Shown here in pieces: positions 13,126-24,014 of a DNA stretch of 64,000 nucleotides. The notes beneath the pieces are model-generated. The model had not been told where the DNA came from and did no database searches. It worked only from the letters and a program-made list of their open reading frames with translations. Origin of the DNA: Azolla caroliniana. Taxonomy: Eukaryota; Polypodiophyta. Position 1 is the stretch's first letter, and the number at the start of each line of letters is the position of its first letter. The DNA is taken from assembly GCA_043228905.1 (NCBI GenBank), contig JBHGNT010000001.1, positions 6,510,001-6,574,000 on the forward strand. The letters run 5' to 3'. The position numbers and the translations under genes are program-made.

Positions 13126-13249
13126 CCTTCTTTTACTACTTTTAGTTTCATCCGATTGTTTGTGGCTAGGTTAAGCAAAGTTTTCCATGCGTGTAATATG
13201 AGGTATTCCTAGAAAGTGAATGTGTGTGTATGCGTTTGCACTACTCTCC

Positions 13250-13331
13250 GTAGGTGCAAAGTGGACGTATATGTGTATAAGTACATGTATGTAGGTGCAA
13301 AGTGGATGTATATGCGTATAAGTACATGTAT
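13250..13331. repeat. 41-bp direct tandem duplication
   Basis: Units 13250-13290 and 13291-13331 both begin GTAGGTGCAAAGTGGA and end GTATAAGTACATGTAT, with two differences between them. This suggests a recent duplication. Confidence 0.92.
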
Positions 13332-13340
13332 GTGTTGCAG

Positions 13341-15190
13341 TTGTAGTGTACCCATAACTCAATGGTATATATTTTTAAGTGTGTTTAACCTTTATTATAT
13401 GTGTGCGTAGGTGTATTTCTTGTGCATACAAGCTTTTTGTTAGTCCGTCTATACATGGATCTATTTGTAGGTTGTGCGCGTGTTCCATGTACCTTCGTAT
13501 GTTAAATGCATTATAGCGTCATACTTGCTTTCTCTTAGCCTTTTTATCCCTCTTGACTTTTTCATTCATTTCTTTTCAACAAGGTCCCACATATATCATT
13601 GTCTGTCTAAGCTTATAAATTTCATGCTCTCTCATTCTTTTGTAATGTACCTATTGTTAACCCGAATACATTGATGTTTAAACATCATCGCAAATGTAGG
13701 GTTGAATAAGTCCCTTCAGTCTTTGCTAGTCTCTCTCCTTCTTGTATTTATTAAACAACATGAACAAATAATAAGGTAAAGTGACCATTTCTACTGATGT
13801 TGATCGAATAGAAATGTTCCAATAACCTAATGTGCATATATGATGAATCACCACCAAACAAGCAATCATCAACTCTTATGAGAAATGATCATACGAGCGT
13901 GGTAACATAAACTACCATGGAAACAAACCTTTCAATCATTTGATTTGAACCAACATCATGTTCCCCATCAATTATGAGGAAAGCATTTTTTGTTCTCCAC
14001 TCTTGCCATCATTTGTGAATATTAAGAAAATCAAATGCAAACTTGTGATTAAGACATTGAAACGATGTTCTCTTATCCATGAACACCCTTCAATTGGGTC
14101 AATTTGATTTTGTTCATGACGTCGAAACAACACAAGTAAATTATCATGTGTTGAGCAATTACAGAATATGAATTTTTTCCTTCATTGAATTTTATAAGTT
14201 CGAAAAAAATAAAGGCTCCCTTTCACGTTACAAGACCATCGCCCATTTGTTATTACTGCGTAATAAAGCGTAGTTCACCACAAATTATGCAATTACTATG
14301 TTTCTTATCTACATTTGGCCTATTATCAATATTCTACATTGGAAATACTAAGCCATTTAGGATTGTTATGACTAAAGCACATTACTTTAACACTCCCATC
14401 TAAATGAGTAGAAGAAATTCAAAAATGGGTCAATCAATTGGAGTTGCCCATGAAATTTATGTGTAGCTACACATGAAGATGTATACTGTGAACCAAATTA
14501 GAGTCAAGAACAAACAATAATGATCTACATCACCATTAGGTGACTCGTGACTACAATAATGCCTAACCCCACATATCTATTGCCATATTTCATAATCTAG
14601 ATGTTGTATATGCTCTAGATGCATTTAAATGATTCTACATTCTGTCCCACCGATAATTCTATCTCCTTGCCAAGGTCATAATATTAAACTAGACCATCAA
14701 CTACCTTCTAGTAGGAGAGCTTGTTTATCATGCTTATGGCAACTAACGATAATGTTAATTACTTCAGTTATGGCAACGATAATGTTGAATTTGTTATCTT
14801 GAACATTCCAGGTGGTAAATATTTTAAAAAGTCTGTGTTTGGAATATTGTTTCGATTAATGCTTTATGGGTGTGGTGGAAGTGTCAGTGCAACAAGAAAT
14901 ATGAAGGTATCGAGTATAATGTGGTGGATATGATCAAGATGTTTTGGGACAACTTGGTACACATAGTTAAGGGAGAGTATGATGATATTAAAGGAATAGC
15001 AGAAAAGGTGCATAAGAAAAGAAGGAAAATTCGTCAAATATGGTGACCAATACCTCTATGGTTGAATGGGACACATGAATTATATGCCACCACGATGGTT
15101 GTTTCCTTCGCCTAGTCCTTTCTTATTTCATTCTTAAGTTGGGATGGAATATACTTCCTTCACATAAGAACATAACTTTTTGACATGTTT
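13341..15190. other. Non-coding, no gene seen
   Basis: AT-rich sequence with only short open frames. Nothing recognisable as protein, tRNA or structured RNA. Confidence 0.55.
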
Positions 15191-15199
15191 CAATGTGTA

Positions 15200-16060
15200 G
15201 TTGATTGACTACAATGTATCATTTCTGGGCAGTTATCTTAGACAAATGTTGATGGTGGATGAAGCATTTCTTAGTACTAGAGACTTAGAAATAATGAGGG
15301 TGTTTATGGATCGTCTTTGGTTGGGAAGTCATCCATATATTTGAAAAACAAATAATTATATTCTTTGTTGGAGAAGGATGTTGCTATGGCAGGACGAAGC
15401 ATTGTTGTGGAGTGATGGGGAGGTTATTTATATATTTCTATTATAACGTAATTTGTAGTGTTTGATACTTTTTGGCAGGTTTTATTACATACCAATGGAC
15501 TATGACGCAGTGTCGTTGGGCAATTACCATGGACAAATGTTGATGGTGGATGAAGCAATTACTAATACTATTAGACTAGACGGTGAGTGGATGTTGCTTT
15601 GGGAAGAGGAAGCATTTGTTGTGGAGTGATGGGGAGGTTATTTATATATTTCTATTATAACGTAATTTGTAGTGTTTGATACTTTTTGGCAGGTTTTATT
15701 ACGTACCTAATGGACTATGACGCAATATCGTTGGGTAGTTACCATGGACAGATGTTGATGGTGGATGAAGTAATTACTATTACTATTAGACTGGACAATG
15801 AGTGGATGTTGCTTTGGGAGGAGGAAGCATTTCTATGGAGTGACATGGAGGTTTATTTTATATATTTTTTATTATAACTTACTTCGTATTGGTTGACAAT
15901 TTTTCTTGTGTACTTGATGGAGGGTGGTGGATGAAGCATTTACTACAACTATTACATTGGATATTGAGGGGGTTAAAGGATTGACTTTGCTTGGGGAAGT
16001 CATCGGTAGACTTGAAGAACATGTAATAATTTGGGGAGTGACAAGGAGGCTAGATTATGT
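15200..16060. repeat. Tandem array of about 214-bp units
   Basis: Four units are visible, starting near 15200, 15479, 15693 and 15911. The middle two are 214 bp apart and highly similar: GTTTTATTAC, GGACTATGACGCA, CAAATGTTGATGGTGGATGA, GAGTGGATGTTGCTTTGGGA. The outer ones are more diverged. On the plus strand each unit keeps an open frame (for example 15686-15877 with ITYLMDYDA and MLMVDEVITITIRLD), so the repeats may derive from a transposon gene; I do not recognise the protein. Confidence 0.75.
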
Positions 16061-16580
16061 TTCATTTGCTTTTCAAATTTGGGGAGTGGTTTTCTCATTC
16101 TTCTGGGGAGGATGAGTGGAGACAAACTGTCAAAAGGTGTTGTATTAGGATGTATACGTTTGGTAGCAGGTCTTAGGTGTTGCTGACTATGAGAAGGTTG
16201 AAGGAGGATTGTGTCTCAAGATGCGGCTACTTTGTGTACGTTGAATGGGAAAATAGAGGAGTGGTTTGGCTTTGCTTAGGGAAGTCATCCTTATGGGAAA
16301 ATCTTTTTAGTTTCCATTTGTGGCAGAGATGGATGGTGTTAAAGTATGTTGAAGCAGTTCTAGGGAGTGACTGAGAGGCGAGATTAGTTTCATTTACTTT
16401 TCAAATTTGGGGAGTGGTTTTCTCATTCTTCTAGGGAGGATGAGTGGAGACAAACTGTCAAAAGGTGTTGTATTAGGATGTATACATTTGGTAGCAGGTC
16501 TTATGTGTTGCTGACTATGAGCAGGTTGATGAAGGATTGTGTCTCAAGATGCAACTACTTTGTGTACATTGAATGTGGAA
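16037..16580. repeat. Tandem duplication with a 329-bp period
   Basis: Copy 1 starts near 16037 and copy 2 near 16366, with a shared AGTGAC..GAGGC..AGATTA start. They share CAAATTTGGGGAGTGGTTTT, GGATGAGTGGAGACAAACTG and GTGTCTCAAGATGC. Copy 1 overlaps the last unit of the preceding 214-bp array, so the block looks like a nested expansion. No identifiable protein. Confidence 0.8.
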
Positions 16581-16906
16581 ACTAGAGGAGGATTGGTCAT
16601 TGTTCTTCAAATCTTGCACTGAAGATGTGGTTTTCATGACCTAAGATAATTTAAGGCTTTAAAAGACATGGTCATCGTTCATGAGTGATTCAGTTTGTTT
16701 CAAAAGATGGTTTTGGATGGATTCAAACCAAACGAAGTCATACGTTGTCGCGGTATTCCGCAGGTATATGTCGAAACGGGGCAGGGGGCGGGACCACCAG
16801 GGTCTTGAACCAGAGAGAGACAGAGGAGGAACGATCGAGTTTCACCAGTACCAGTTACGCCAGCTGAGGCATTGACAGGGGTGTTTCCGGATACACATTG
16901 GAAGCA

Positions 16907-16908
<2 letters not shown>

Positions 16909-16952
<44 letters not shown>
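16909..16952. repeat. (AG)n microsatellite
   Basis: An AG tract joined directly to the truncated 5' end of LINE copy B, at a GAGAG that copy A also contains internally (near 725). Confidence 0.95.
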
Positions 16953-16957
<5 letters not shown>

Positions 16958-17502
16958 ATTGGAGGATTGCCTTTGGGACTAACTCTAAAGCGTCATGGAT
17001 TAGCAACGGGTAATTGTTTCTTTTGCACTGTTCAAATGGGAGATAGTACTCATCGATTTATACAATGTTTGATTGCTTGTCTGATTTGGAGTTACATTTC
17101 TCAAATTTGGCAAGTTTTATCACGGTGTTATTTGACACCTAGACAATGGGTGTTTGCACAATTTACACAAGTTGACCCAAACTTAGAGATGGAGATCATT
17201 TTTCTATTTCTGAGATATTGGGGATTGCATCATAATTGGAATATGTGCAATGCGTTTGTATTCGAAGGTAGACATGGAGTGAAAGCATATCTACAAAAGC
17301 TGAAGGGAGGGTTAATGTGAAGATTTTCTTTATTGGAGCAAGTGGAAATTCTTTCCTCGGTGGAGTGTTCGTCTTGCCTATTGGCAATTCAACATGTTCC
17401 ACTACCCATGTAGTGTAGTTAGTGGGTGACCATACTCCATTGTCACACCTATTGTAAGTAGTGTTTTTTACACACATTTATTAATATAATTGTGTGTTTT
17501 CA

Positions 17503-17504
<2 letters not shown>
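16950..17504 (+). mobile_element. LINE 3' fragment, copy B (5' truncated)
   Basis: This is closely related to copy A. It keeps an open frame to 17320 with GNCFFC, HRFIQC and LTPRQWVFAQF, then the same 3' untranslated region. It has no stop where copy A is broken, and a short insert gives IQCLIACLIWS in place of IQCPIWS. Coding sequence starts abruptly at GGLPLGL, so almost all of ORF2 is missing. It ends at GTGTTTTCACC and runs straight into a GA tract. Confidence 0.82.

Positions 17505-17561
<57 letters not shown>
17505..17561. repeat. (AG)n microsatellite at the LINE 3' end
   Basis: About 57 bp of AG repeats in the position where a plant LINE normally has a poly(A) tail. Confidence 0.95.
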
Positions 17562-17562
<1 letters not shown>

Positions 17563-18016
17563 ACATGCGCAACGATCTTATTCGACACACGCTTCCTATG
17601 TATAGAGACCAAAAGAGGGAGAAACACACACGACACCAACAGACATGGTATATGCACAATGTCATATAAATGTATACACAATATATAATAGCAACAAGTT
17701 ACAAAACTGGCTCCGAGCTGGACTACGACAAACCGGGTACAACGAATACTAGCAAGCCACCAGTCGGGGAGCTCACGGGCTCGTCGTCGCGAGTGGAGGC
17801 CTTGCATAGTATCTGAGGTAGAGATCAGAACCTTCAAAGCATACAAGCTCGAGACAAACTCAAAGAAAACCCTAAAACCCTAAATATCAAAACAAAACCC
17901 CAAACTCTGAACATCAGAGAAACAAAACACAGAAACCAAAAAAGGGGAACCCCTTTACAAGGGACCCCTCCCTCCTTTTATAGCCCAAGGAGAGAGGTAC
18001 GTTACAATGTGGGACA
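17562..18016 (-). mobile_element. Possible solo LTR or LTR fragment
   Basis: Read on the minus strand, the segment starts TGTCCCACATTG near 18016 and has a TATA-like CTATAAAAGG at 17983-17974. It is followed by a GC-richer transcribed-looking stretch, a layout like a plant LTR promoter. No internal region, second LTR or target duplication was found, so this is only suggestive. A telomere-box-like AAACCCTAAA occurs near 17868-17885. Confidence 0.35.
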
Positions 18017-19189
18017 AATATTCCGCTTTTTCAAAGGAGATATCTTGCCATGATTTCTGGAGCGATGATTGGGAAGTGCATTTAATCCTTTCACTTTCAC
18101 ACTCCACTATGTATGCAAGTGTGCTTTATGGCACTTTTGTTTCTATATATATTTTTGAATGTACAAAGTGCACACGATGCACTTCGCCAAATTAACCCGA
18201 TCCTTTGGGTTTTCTCGTTGTGGCCGGAAATCTTCACGACAACGCATATGCATCCGCAACTCATACACTGATGGTTCTATCATGGATGTGTAGGTGAATT
18301 GGACAAAGTAATGGAAGTGGCTAGAAGGATGCCATATGGCCCTCATCTTGTGTGTTTTGAAACTATGAGCAAAGAGGTATGTTGAGTAGGACTACCAACT
18401 AGAAAAGTAGTCTCTTGGATTGCATTGATTATTGAATATGTTGAGTATTGTTATGTTGAAGAGGTTCAATATATATGGTGAACCAAGAAAGTTCTAAGCT
18501 ATTTTGAAAATATGCAACGCCAACACATTTTCTTGTATGCTGAAATTTTGTAACTTGATTTGATCTATAAACAAGGGAAGAGACAAATCTTGGCAATGCA
18601 TTACTTTATATATATTCTAAATGTGGTTTATTTGCGAGGGGAAGGAAGCAAAGCTAAAATTTATTTCAAGAGGATGCAGTGTAATCACTTCTTGCCAAAT
18701 ACAACCACCTCCATTTGCATATTCAAGGCTTGTTCAAGCATAGAGGCTTTACATAGAGGAAAAACACAGAAAGCGCTCAAGGGGCTTCCGGATCGGGTTG
18801 TGGCTTCTAAGAAAGCACTAATTTCAGGATATTACCAGTATAGATTTGGCCATGCAGCTGTCACAGACACATCGGTCATGGACTCAGACAGAACACAGAT
18901 GATAAGGCTACGAGGAACTTAGGAAGCTAGGAACAACATAAGAAAATGAAGGCATAAATGTAGATCAAGGAGACAAGATGGGGCGAAATGAGATTACTAG
19001 ATTGATGTGTCAATGACTAACGTTGAATCCCTTGAAAGGAACCAAGGAGGTTACAAGTATTTATACAAGTTTTGAGATTGAGTATCTCTAGAATATACTT
19101 GTCTAAAATACACCATAGAATATTTTGAGAATACATTAAAGGCTCTAGAATATTCTGGAATGTATATGTAATAGAATATACAATTACAT

Positions 19190-19260
19190 GCTCATATCCG
19201 AATGGTTGAGCATGACGTCTTGTAGATGTGAGGTTGCAAGTTCAATCATCACTAACTACA
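19190..19260 (+). other. tRNA-like relic inside the left arm
   Basis: The segment reads like a decayed tRNA: CCGAATGGTTGAGCA resembles a D-arm/A-box, TTGTAGA an anticodon loop with GTA in the middle, and GGTTGCAAGTTCAATC a T-arm/B-box. The stems no longer pair well. It is missing from the right arm, so it may be a later acquisition or a lost part. It is not a functional tRNA gene. Confidence 0.35.
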
Positions 19261-19327
19261 TATTTGACGTCACTGTGTCGTGACATTATCCTCCCTTTAC
19301 ACCCGCCTTTTCGAAAGAGTGGTGTAG

Positions 19328-19660
19328 GGGTGGACGGGAATTGGAGCATTGACGGGCGTGAGGAACCATATGTTATCCTCACTGGAGACTTGAACACCAA
19401 CGAATGTGAGTGCCCATGTGTGGTTCTCATCGGAGATTGGAACACGGATGGCCGTGAGCGACCATATACGGTCCTCACTGAAGATTGGAACCCCGACGAG
19501 TGTGAGCGACCATGTATGGCCCTCACTGAAGACTAGATCACAAACAAATGTGAGTGACCACGTGCGGTCCTCTTCGGGAACATGAAAGGGCATGAGCGAC
19601 CATGTTGCCCACTAGAACACGAACGGGGGTGAGCGACCATGCGGTCCTCACCGAAAACTG
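19328..19660. repeat. 48-bp minisatellite inside the element
   Basis: Units recur at exact 48-bp spacing: the CTCACTGGAGA, CTCATCGGAGA and CTCACTGAAGA positions fall at about 19375, 19423, 19471, 19519 and 19567. Each contains GTGAGCGACCATG or a variant. Because 48 is a multiple of three, long false reading frames appear on both strands. Confidence 0.88.
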
Positions 19661-19784
19661 GAAGAACAACAAGAGAAGGAGTGCAGGTGAAGGGGTCGAC
19701 TCGACTTCTTTTATCATGAGAGGGTAAATAGTCGAGGTTGACCCAAAATACGGCACAAACAATACAACTAGCGAGAAATCAACA

Positions 19785-20110
19785 TGATCCCCACTAGGAA
19801 AGTGAGTGGTTGTGACCCTCACTGAAAGTAGATGGTGAATGATTGAAATTGATCCTCATCAAAAGAAAGTGGAGCAAAATGTAGACCAATATGAAAAATG
19901 GAGTGCAAGTGAGTAATGATTCGATCCCCACCAGGAAAGTGAGCAGTTGTAACCCCCACTGGAACTGAGAAGGTGAGCAACCAAAAGCGATCCTCGCCAA
20001 AGGAAAGTGGAGTGCAAGCGACCAATAATTTGATCCCCACCAGGAAAGTGGGTGGGTGTGACCCTCATATGAACCGGGAAGGTGAGCGATCGAAAGCAAT
20101 TCTCACCAAA
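19785..20110. repeat. Degenerate repeat of about 110-135 bp inside the element
   Basis: GATCCCCACYAGGAAAGTGR recurs near 19789, 19924 and 20032. Each is followed by a TGACCCTCACTG-like phrase and a GGAAAGTGGAG-like phrase. No coding function. Confidence 0.8.
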
Positions 20111-20215
20111 ATCATGATGCAAAATGATACCTATAAATGATAACAAGTAGTGTTGATTACGATGAAGGTTGGGCGAAGAAGTGCTGAAAAAGATGATGTC
20201 GAAGACTAGGATGTT

Positions 20216-20305
20216 GATGATAGTAACTCTAGAAGCAAGGACGGTGATGATAGTAACTCTAGAAGCAAGGACGGTGATGATGGTAACTCTAGAAGCAAAG
20301 GCGAT
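20216..20305. repeat. 30-bp tandem repeat, 3 copies
   Basis: Three consecutive 30-bp units (20216, 20246, 20276) each contain GTAACTCTAGAAGCAA. They lie just inside the right arm of the element. Confidence 0.93.
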
Positions 20306-20865
20306 AACGAAGAGGGGTGATGCTTCCAATTGGAAGGGATTCAAACTGTCACAGACACACCAACTTGCATATAATGGTTTAATATTCTAGTCTAGCATAT
20401 AGTACATTTCAGAATCAGAATATTCTAGTCGTTAGTATATTCTAGAAATATTGTACAACATATTCTAGAGATATTCAATCTCAGAACATGTATAAATACG
20501 TGTAACCTCCTTGGTCCCTTTCAGGGGATTCAACACCAGTCATTGACACATCAATCTAATATTCTCGTTTCATTCGATCTTGTCTCCTTCTTCGTCTTCG
20601 CCTTCATGCTCTCGATAGCTTCCTAAGTTCATAGTCTCATCACACACAACTTTTGGAGTTCCTAGCCTCATCAATTCTAGTTCCATGTTCATAGCCTTAT
20701 CGATCGTAGCATTGTCATCCATAGTCTGTAGTTGGTGTGTCCATGACAACAACATTAAATCTTTTTGAACAAATGGAAAATGATGGTCTTTCTCTGGATG
20801 TAATCACCTTTGTAAGTTTGCTAAAGGCATGTGGCAGTGTATGAGTGGTTGATAGGCATAGAAAG

Positions 20866-21225
20866 CATAGTTGTTAAAAAACGCGTATTTTATGTTTAGA
20901 GTACGTTTTAGAATACTCTGAAGTATTCTACACGTATTCTAAAAAATTGACATATTCTACATATTCTAAAAATTTGACGTATTCTACGTATTTAACAAGT
21001 ATTTATCATTTCAAAAAATATATTTCTTTTTTTTGAAAAAAAAAAACTTTAAATTTTAAGAAGTATTTAACGTATTTTACAAGTATTCTACACATATTCT
21101 AAGTCTTCTAAACGTATTCTAAGTATTTAACGTACTTTATCTATAAAATACGTATTCTAAGTCTTTAAAAAAAGAAGTTAGAATACTTAGAATACGTATT
21201 TTATGCCAAGTATTTTACAACAATG
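20866..21225. mobile_element. hAT-like MITE with a perfect 8-bp target duplication
   Basis: A 360-bp AT-rich insertion is bounded by ATAGAAAG at 20858-20865 and 21226-21233. The ends are imperfect inverted repeats: the left starts CATAGTTGTTAAAAAACGCG and the right, reverse-complemented, starts CATTGTTGTAAAATACTTGG. The inside consists of variants of TATTCTAAGTATT and CGTATTCTA. An 8-bp duplication and CA-start termini fit non-autonomous hAT elements. It interrupts the PPR pseudogene; PPR sequence resumes right after the second duplication copy. Confidence 0.87.
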
Positions 21226-21815
21226 ATAGAAAGTCGCAATGAAATCATGAGTAAGAGGTTGTTAGAAGACAATATTGAGCTTGGGAATGCTTTGGCGGAC
21301 ATGTATGCTATATGTGGCAAGCTTGAAAAAACACAAAAAATAGTCAATGATATTTCAGTTCGAGCTGTGGTCTCTTGGAATGCTTTGATATCGGGATATG
21401 CTGCAAAGGGTCATGCTGAAAAAGCACTAGATTCTTTAAAGCAAACGTAACTTGAGCGTCAAATGTTGCCGGATGTGGTACAATGTTGTTAATGTTGGCA
21501 TTTGCTGAACAATAATTGAGGCTCACGAGCTTTTTAATGAATTATTGCTTATTGGAGATGTGGTACAAGGGAATGCCATGTTATTGGGCTATATTGAGCA
21601 TGATAAGAATGAGGATGCTATACAATTTTATCCTCAATGCTTGTGCAAGGTTTCCTCTTACCTAATATGATAACATCTTCTGCTATGTTGAAAGCATGTG
21701 GCAACAAGGGAGATTTGGTTTTACATACTAAAATGAAATTAGATTTTGTGATGGATGGAAGAATTGCGGCATAGATTGGCTTCAATAGTTGCACAATCTC
21801 TACGGGAAGCATAGT

Positions 21816-24000
21816 GTTGTAGCTAATGTACCTTTTTTTTAAACTAATGGAAGGATATTTTGTTTTGAAAAAACGATGTTAATTACTCGAGTCGAACTTC
21901 AACTCGCTCTCAATGAGTTAAACTTGACTAAGAATGTCACGTAACCTAAGGACTTGATTGACATACATAAACCATGAAGAGAAAATAGAATATGCATAAG
22001 GGAATAAATATGCTTCAACTAGTCAATAGTTAGCAATGCAATCCTATAATATTCATGCAAGGCTTAGACTAACAAACATAGCAATGACCTTATGATAAGA
22101 CGAAGAGAGTGGTAGAAGACCTTTAGTCCATAGAATGAAAAGTGAAGAAGTTGAGCATAGCCAAGATATTTACTTTTATACATCCTTTGTAATGAATTGC
22201 TTTTTGTATTTGTCCCATTTCACACTAGAGACATGAACATTTTCTACGCTTGTCACTACCCTCTCTCTTTACACATTATATCTCAAACATGTATACCAAT
22301 TGCCGATGCCAATGGAAAGGTTCCAAGAGTACTTACCCCCCCCCCCCCCCCCCAACACACACACACACAAAAAGAAAAAACCTAAAAGACTCCTCACTCT
22401 TGGATCACCACTTCACAAATCTTTAACTATGGCCGAGTTGTAAGGAATCAAAACAAGTCTACATGGACAATGAGGAAAGGGAAGAGCACGGGTCATCATA
22501 GTAAAAAAACATACTAATAGGGTGGTTGGTTGTTAGTGTTGGAGAAAATTGAGAGGTTGAACCGGAGAATGTCGAGAAGCAAAAAGGGCACTTGTTGCAT
22601 GGTAATGGTATTGAAAAATCCCTTATATAATAAATTGATCATGCAAACTCTTCAAAATTTGGGCCCATATATCGATTACATGATTCCACCTTGAACGAAG
22701 ATAATTGATAAAGTCCATAAACTGAGGCCTACAATAAAATTACTCATAAGTCTTACTTTCATAGGAATCCCCTCCCATGTACTTGAGCATGGAAAATACT
22801 AAGGACAACAATACCTTGATACTGCGTTGAGAGTAATGTCAAGGATAATTTGAAATTACCCAAAGTTCAAGCTCAATATTACATGCGATCATTTCATACT
22901 AACATAACTTTATCAAATGTAGGCATGTGCTATATTTTGTATGTAAGATTCAAGTTGCACTACTTTTGAGTTCAATTTCAAAATCTAGAAGAAAAATGAC
23001 AACCAACTATTTGATGGAATCAAACATTGATCAATTTTGTCGAATGTAGTGCCACAACTTACAAGTCCGCATACACACACATTAAATTGCTCCTCACATC
23101 CACACTCTCATCCTCTCTATCTTTGCGAAAACATTGTGTATGTCAAAACAAAACAACAATACATAAAACCCTCGTGGCCCCTATGATAGTAAGGCGGGAG
23201 TAACGTGGATCAAATGGTCTACTAAACCCTCAAAGGTAGTATATGACAAAGCATCATAAAAGGTAACTTCTCAAAATAGTAGGGTGATTGTAGAGCTTAG
23301 TTGTGATAAATCTCAAATCAAGTTCCCTTTTAACCAATGTACTTTTCGTAGTATTGCATCGAGACCGTTGAATAATGATTTATTTCTCATGCTCGGATTT
23401 TACTATTGAACCCATGACCTAAAGTAGTCAATCACCACCTTGCACGTTGGGAGGATAAAGTTTATGCTCTTAGAGCAAATATCCAACAACTAAAAGGGTG
23501 ACAACAATTGCCAATTTGACAAAGCCTAAAGTTGTAACATAACCACCCCAATGGCTTTAGCATTTGGCCATGCATGGATTTAGTGTTAACATCCTCCTCA
23601 ATTAGTGTAAATAGAAAACTTATCCCATAAGAAAACATGACAACATTTTGAAGCCACCACCAACAAGGGCAACCCCCTCATCATCTTCACTGCCTCGCTC
23701 GCGCCTGTGCACAAATACACAATGCATGAACAACAATGTTATTCTATTAATTGATAATTCTTGATACATCTAACCTACATTGGACGTTCCTAGGAGGCTT
23801 AAATAGTGTTATATTCAAATGGTATTTTGTCATCTATCACTGGGATACCTCTTAGTACATGATCCTGTAGAGAATCAAACTCAACTTCCCTCGTGTGGGA
23901 ACACACCTTAGGAATATCTAAGTGTGTGAACATCCCACCACTTTGTATCATAACTAATGTGTTATAGAAGTCAAGTCTTATCACACATAGTTATTGGGTA
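21816..24000. other. Non-coding, no gene seen
   Basis: AT-rich intergenic DNA. It contains a poly-C tract at about 22336-22353 followed by (CA)n. A degenerate relative of the 24.3-kb SINE head lies near 23400-23455 on the minus strand (GGTCATGGGTTCAAT). No coding region is recognised. Confidence 0.55.
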
Positions 24001-24014
24001 GTTAAGGCTCCACC

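Larger units (their letters stand above)
18859..20748. mobile_element. Non-coding element with inverted LTR-like arms, inserted in the PPR gene
   Basis: Two related arms of about 400 bp face opposite ways: 18859-19285 (minus orientation) and 20347-20748 (plus). Each begins TGTCAC and ends TGACA in its own orientation, with a TATA-like TATAAATA and the shared ATTGACACATCAATCTA segment. On its own strand each arm is preceded by a purine-rich tract like the PPT before a 3' LTR (AAAGGGAGGATAA; GGAAGGGATTCAAA). The interior has no gag or pol, only minisatellites. Flanks are GCAGC (18854-18858) and ACAAC (20749-20753), a 5-bp target duplication differing by two transitions. It could be a palindromic LTR derivative with two 3' LTRs head to head, or a foldback element. 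Confidence 0.75.
18291..21815 (+). pseudogene. PPR (PLS-class) pseudogene, split by two transposons
   Basis: Remains of a pentatricopeptide-repeat gene, normally an organellar RNA-processing or editing factor. Left part: RKVVSWIALI near 18400, LPNTTT..IFKACSSIEALHRGK near 18690-18770, and ALISGY..FGHAA to 18858. After the first insertion: LNLFEQMENDG and DVITFVSLLKACGS (20754-20845). After the second: NALADMYAICGKLEKTQKI, AVVSWNALISGY (21278-21400), GNAMLLGYIEHDKNEDAIQF and ITSSAMLKACGNKGDL (to about 21730). Stops and frameshifts occur between and within the pieces. Removing the first element together with one copy of its 5-bp target duplication rejoins the frame exactly. No DYW or E domain is seen. 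Confidence 0.85.

Noticed and set aside
12747-13212. Open frames of 80-143 codons with Tyr-Ile-His-Thr or Met-Tyr-Val-Cys repeats
   Set aside because: They are direct translations of the GTAT microsatellite; all frames stay open because the repeat has no stop.
17868-17890. Telomere-type AAACCCTAAA
   Set aside because: Only two imperfect units occur, a common promoter-type telo-box; not an interstitial telomere array.
15200-20305. Possibility that the regular repeats are a CRISPR array
   Set aside because: The units are contiguous tandem repeats without unique spacers, in a plant nuclear genome.
19228-20344. Minus-strand open frames of 94-161 codons with WSLT repeats
   Set aside because: They come from 48-bp and similar minisatellites inside the mobile element. 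No known protein is recognised and the frame changes between blocks.
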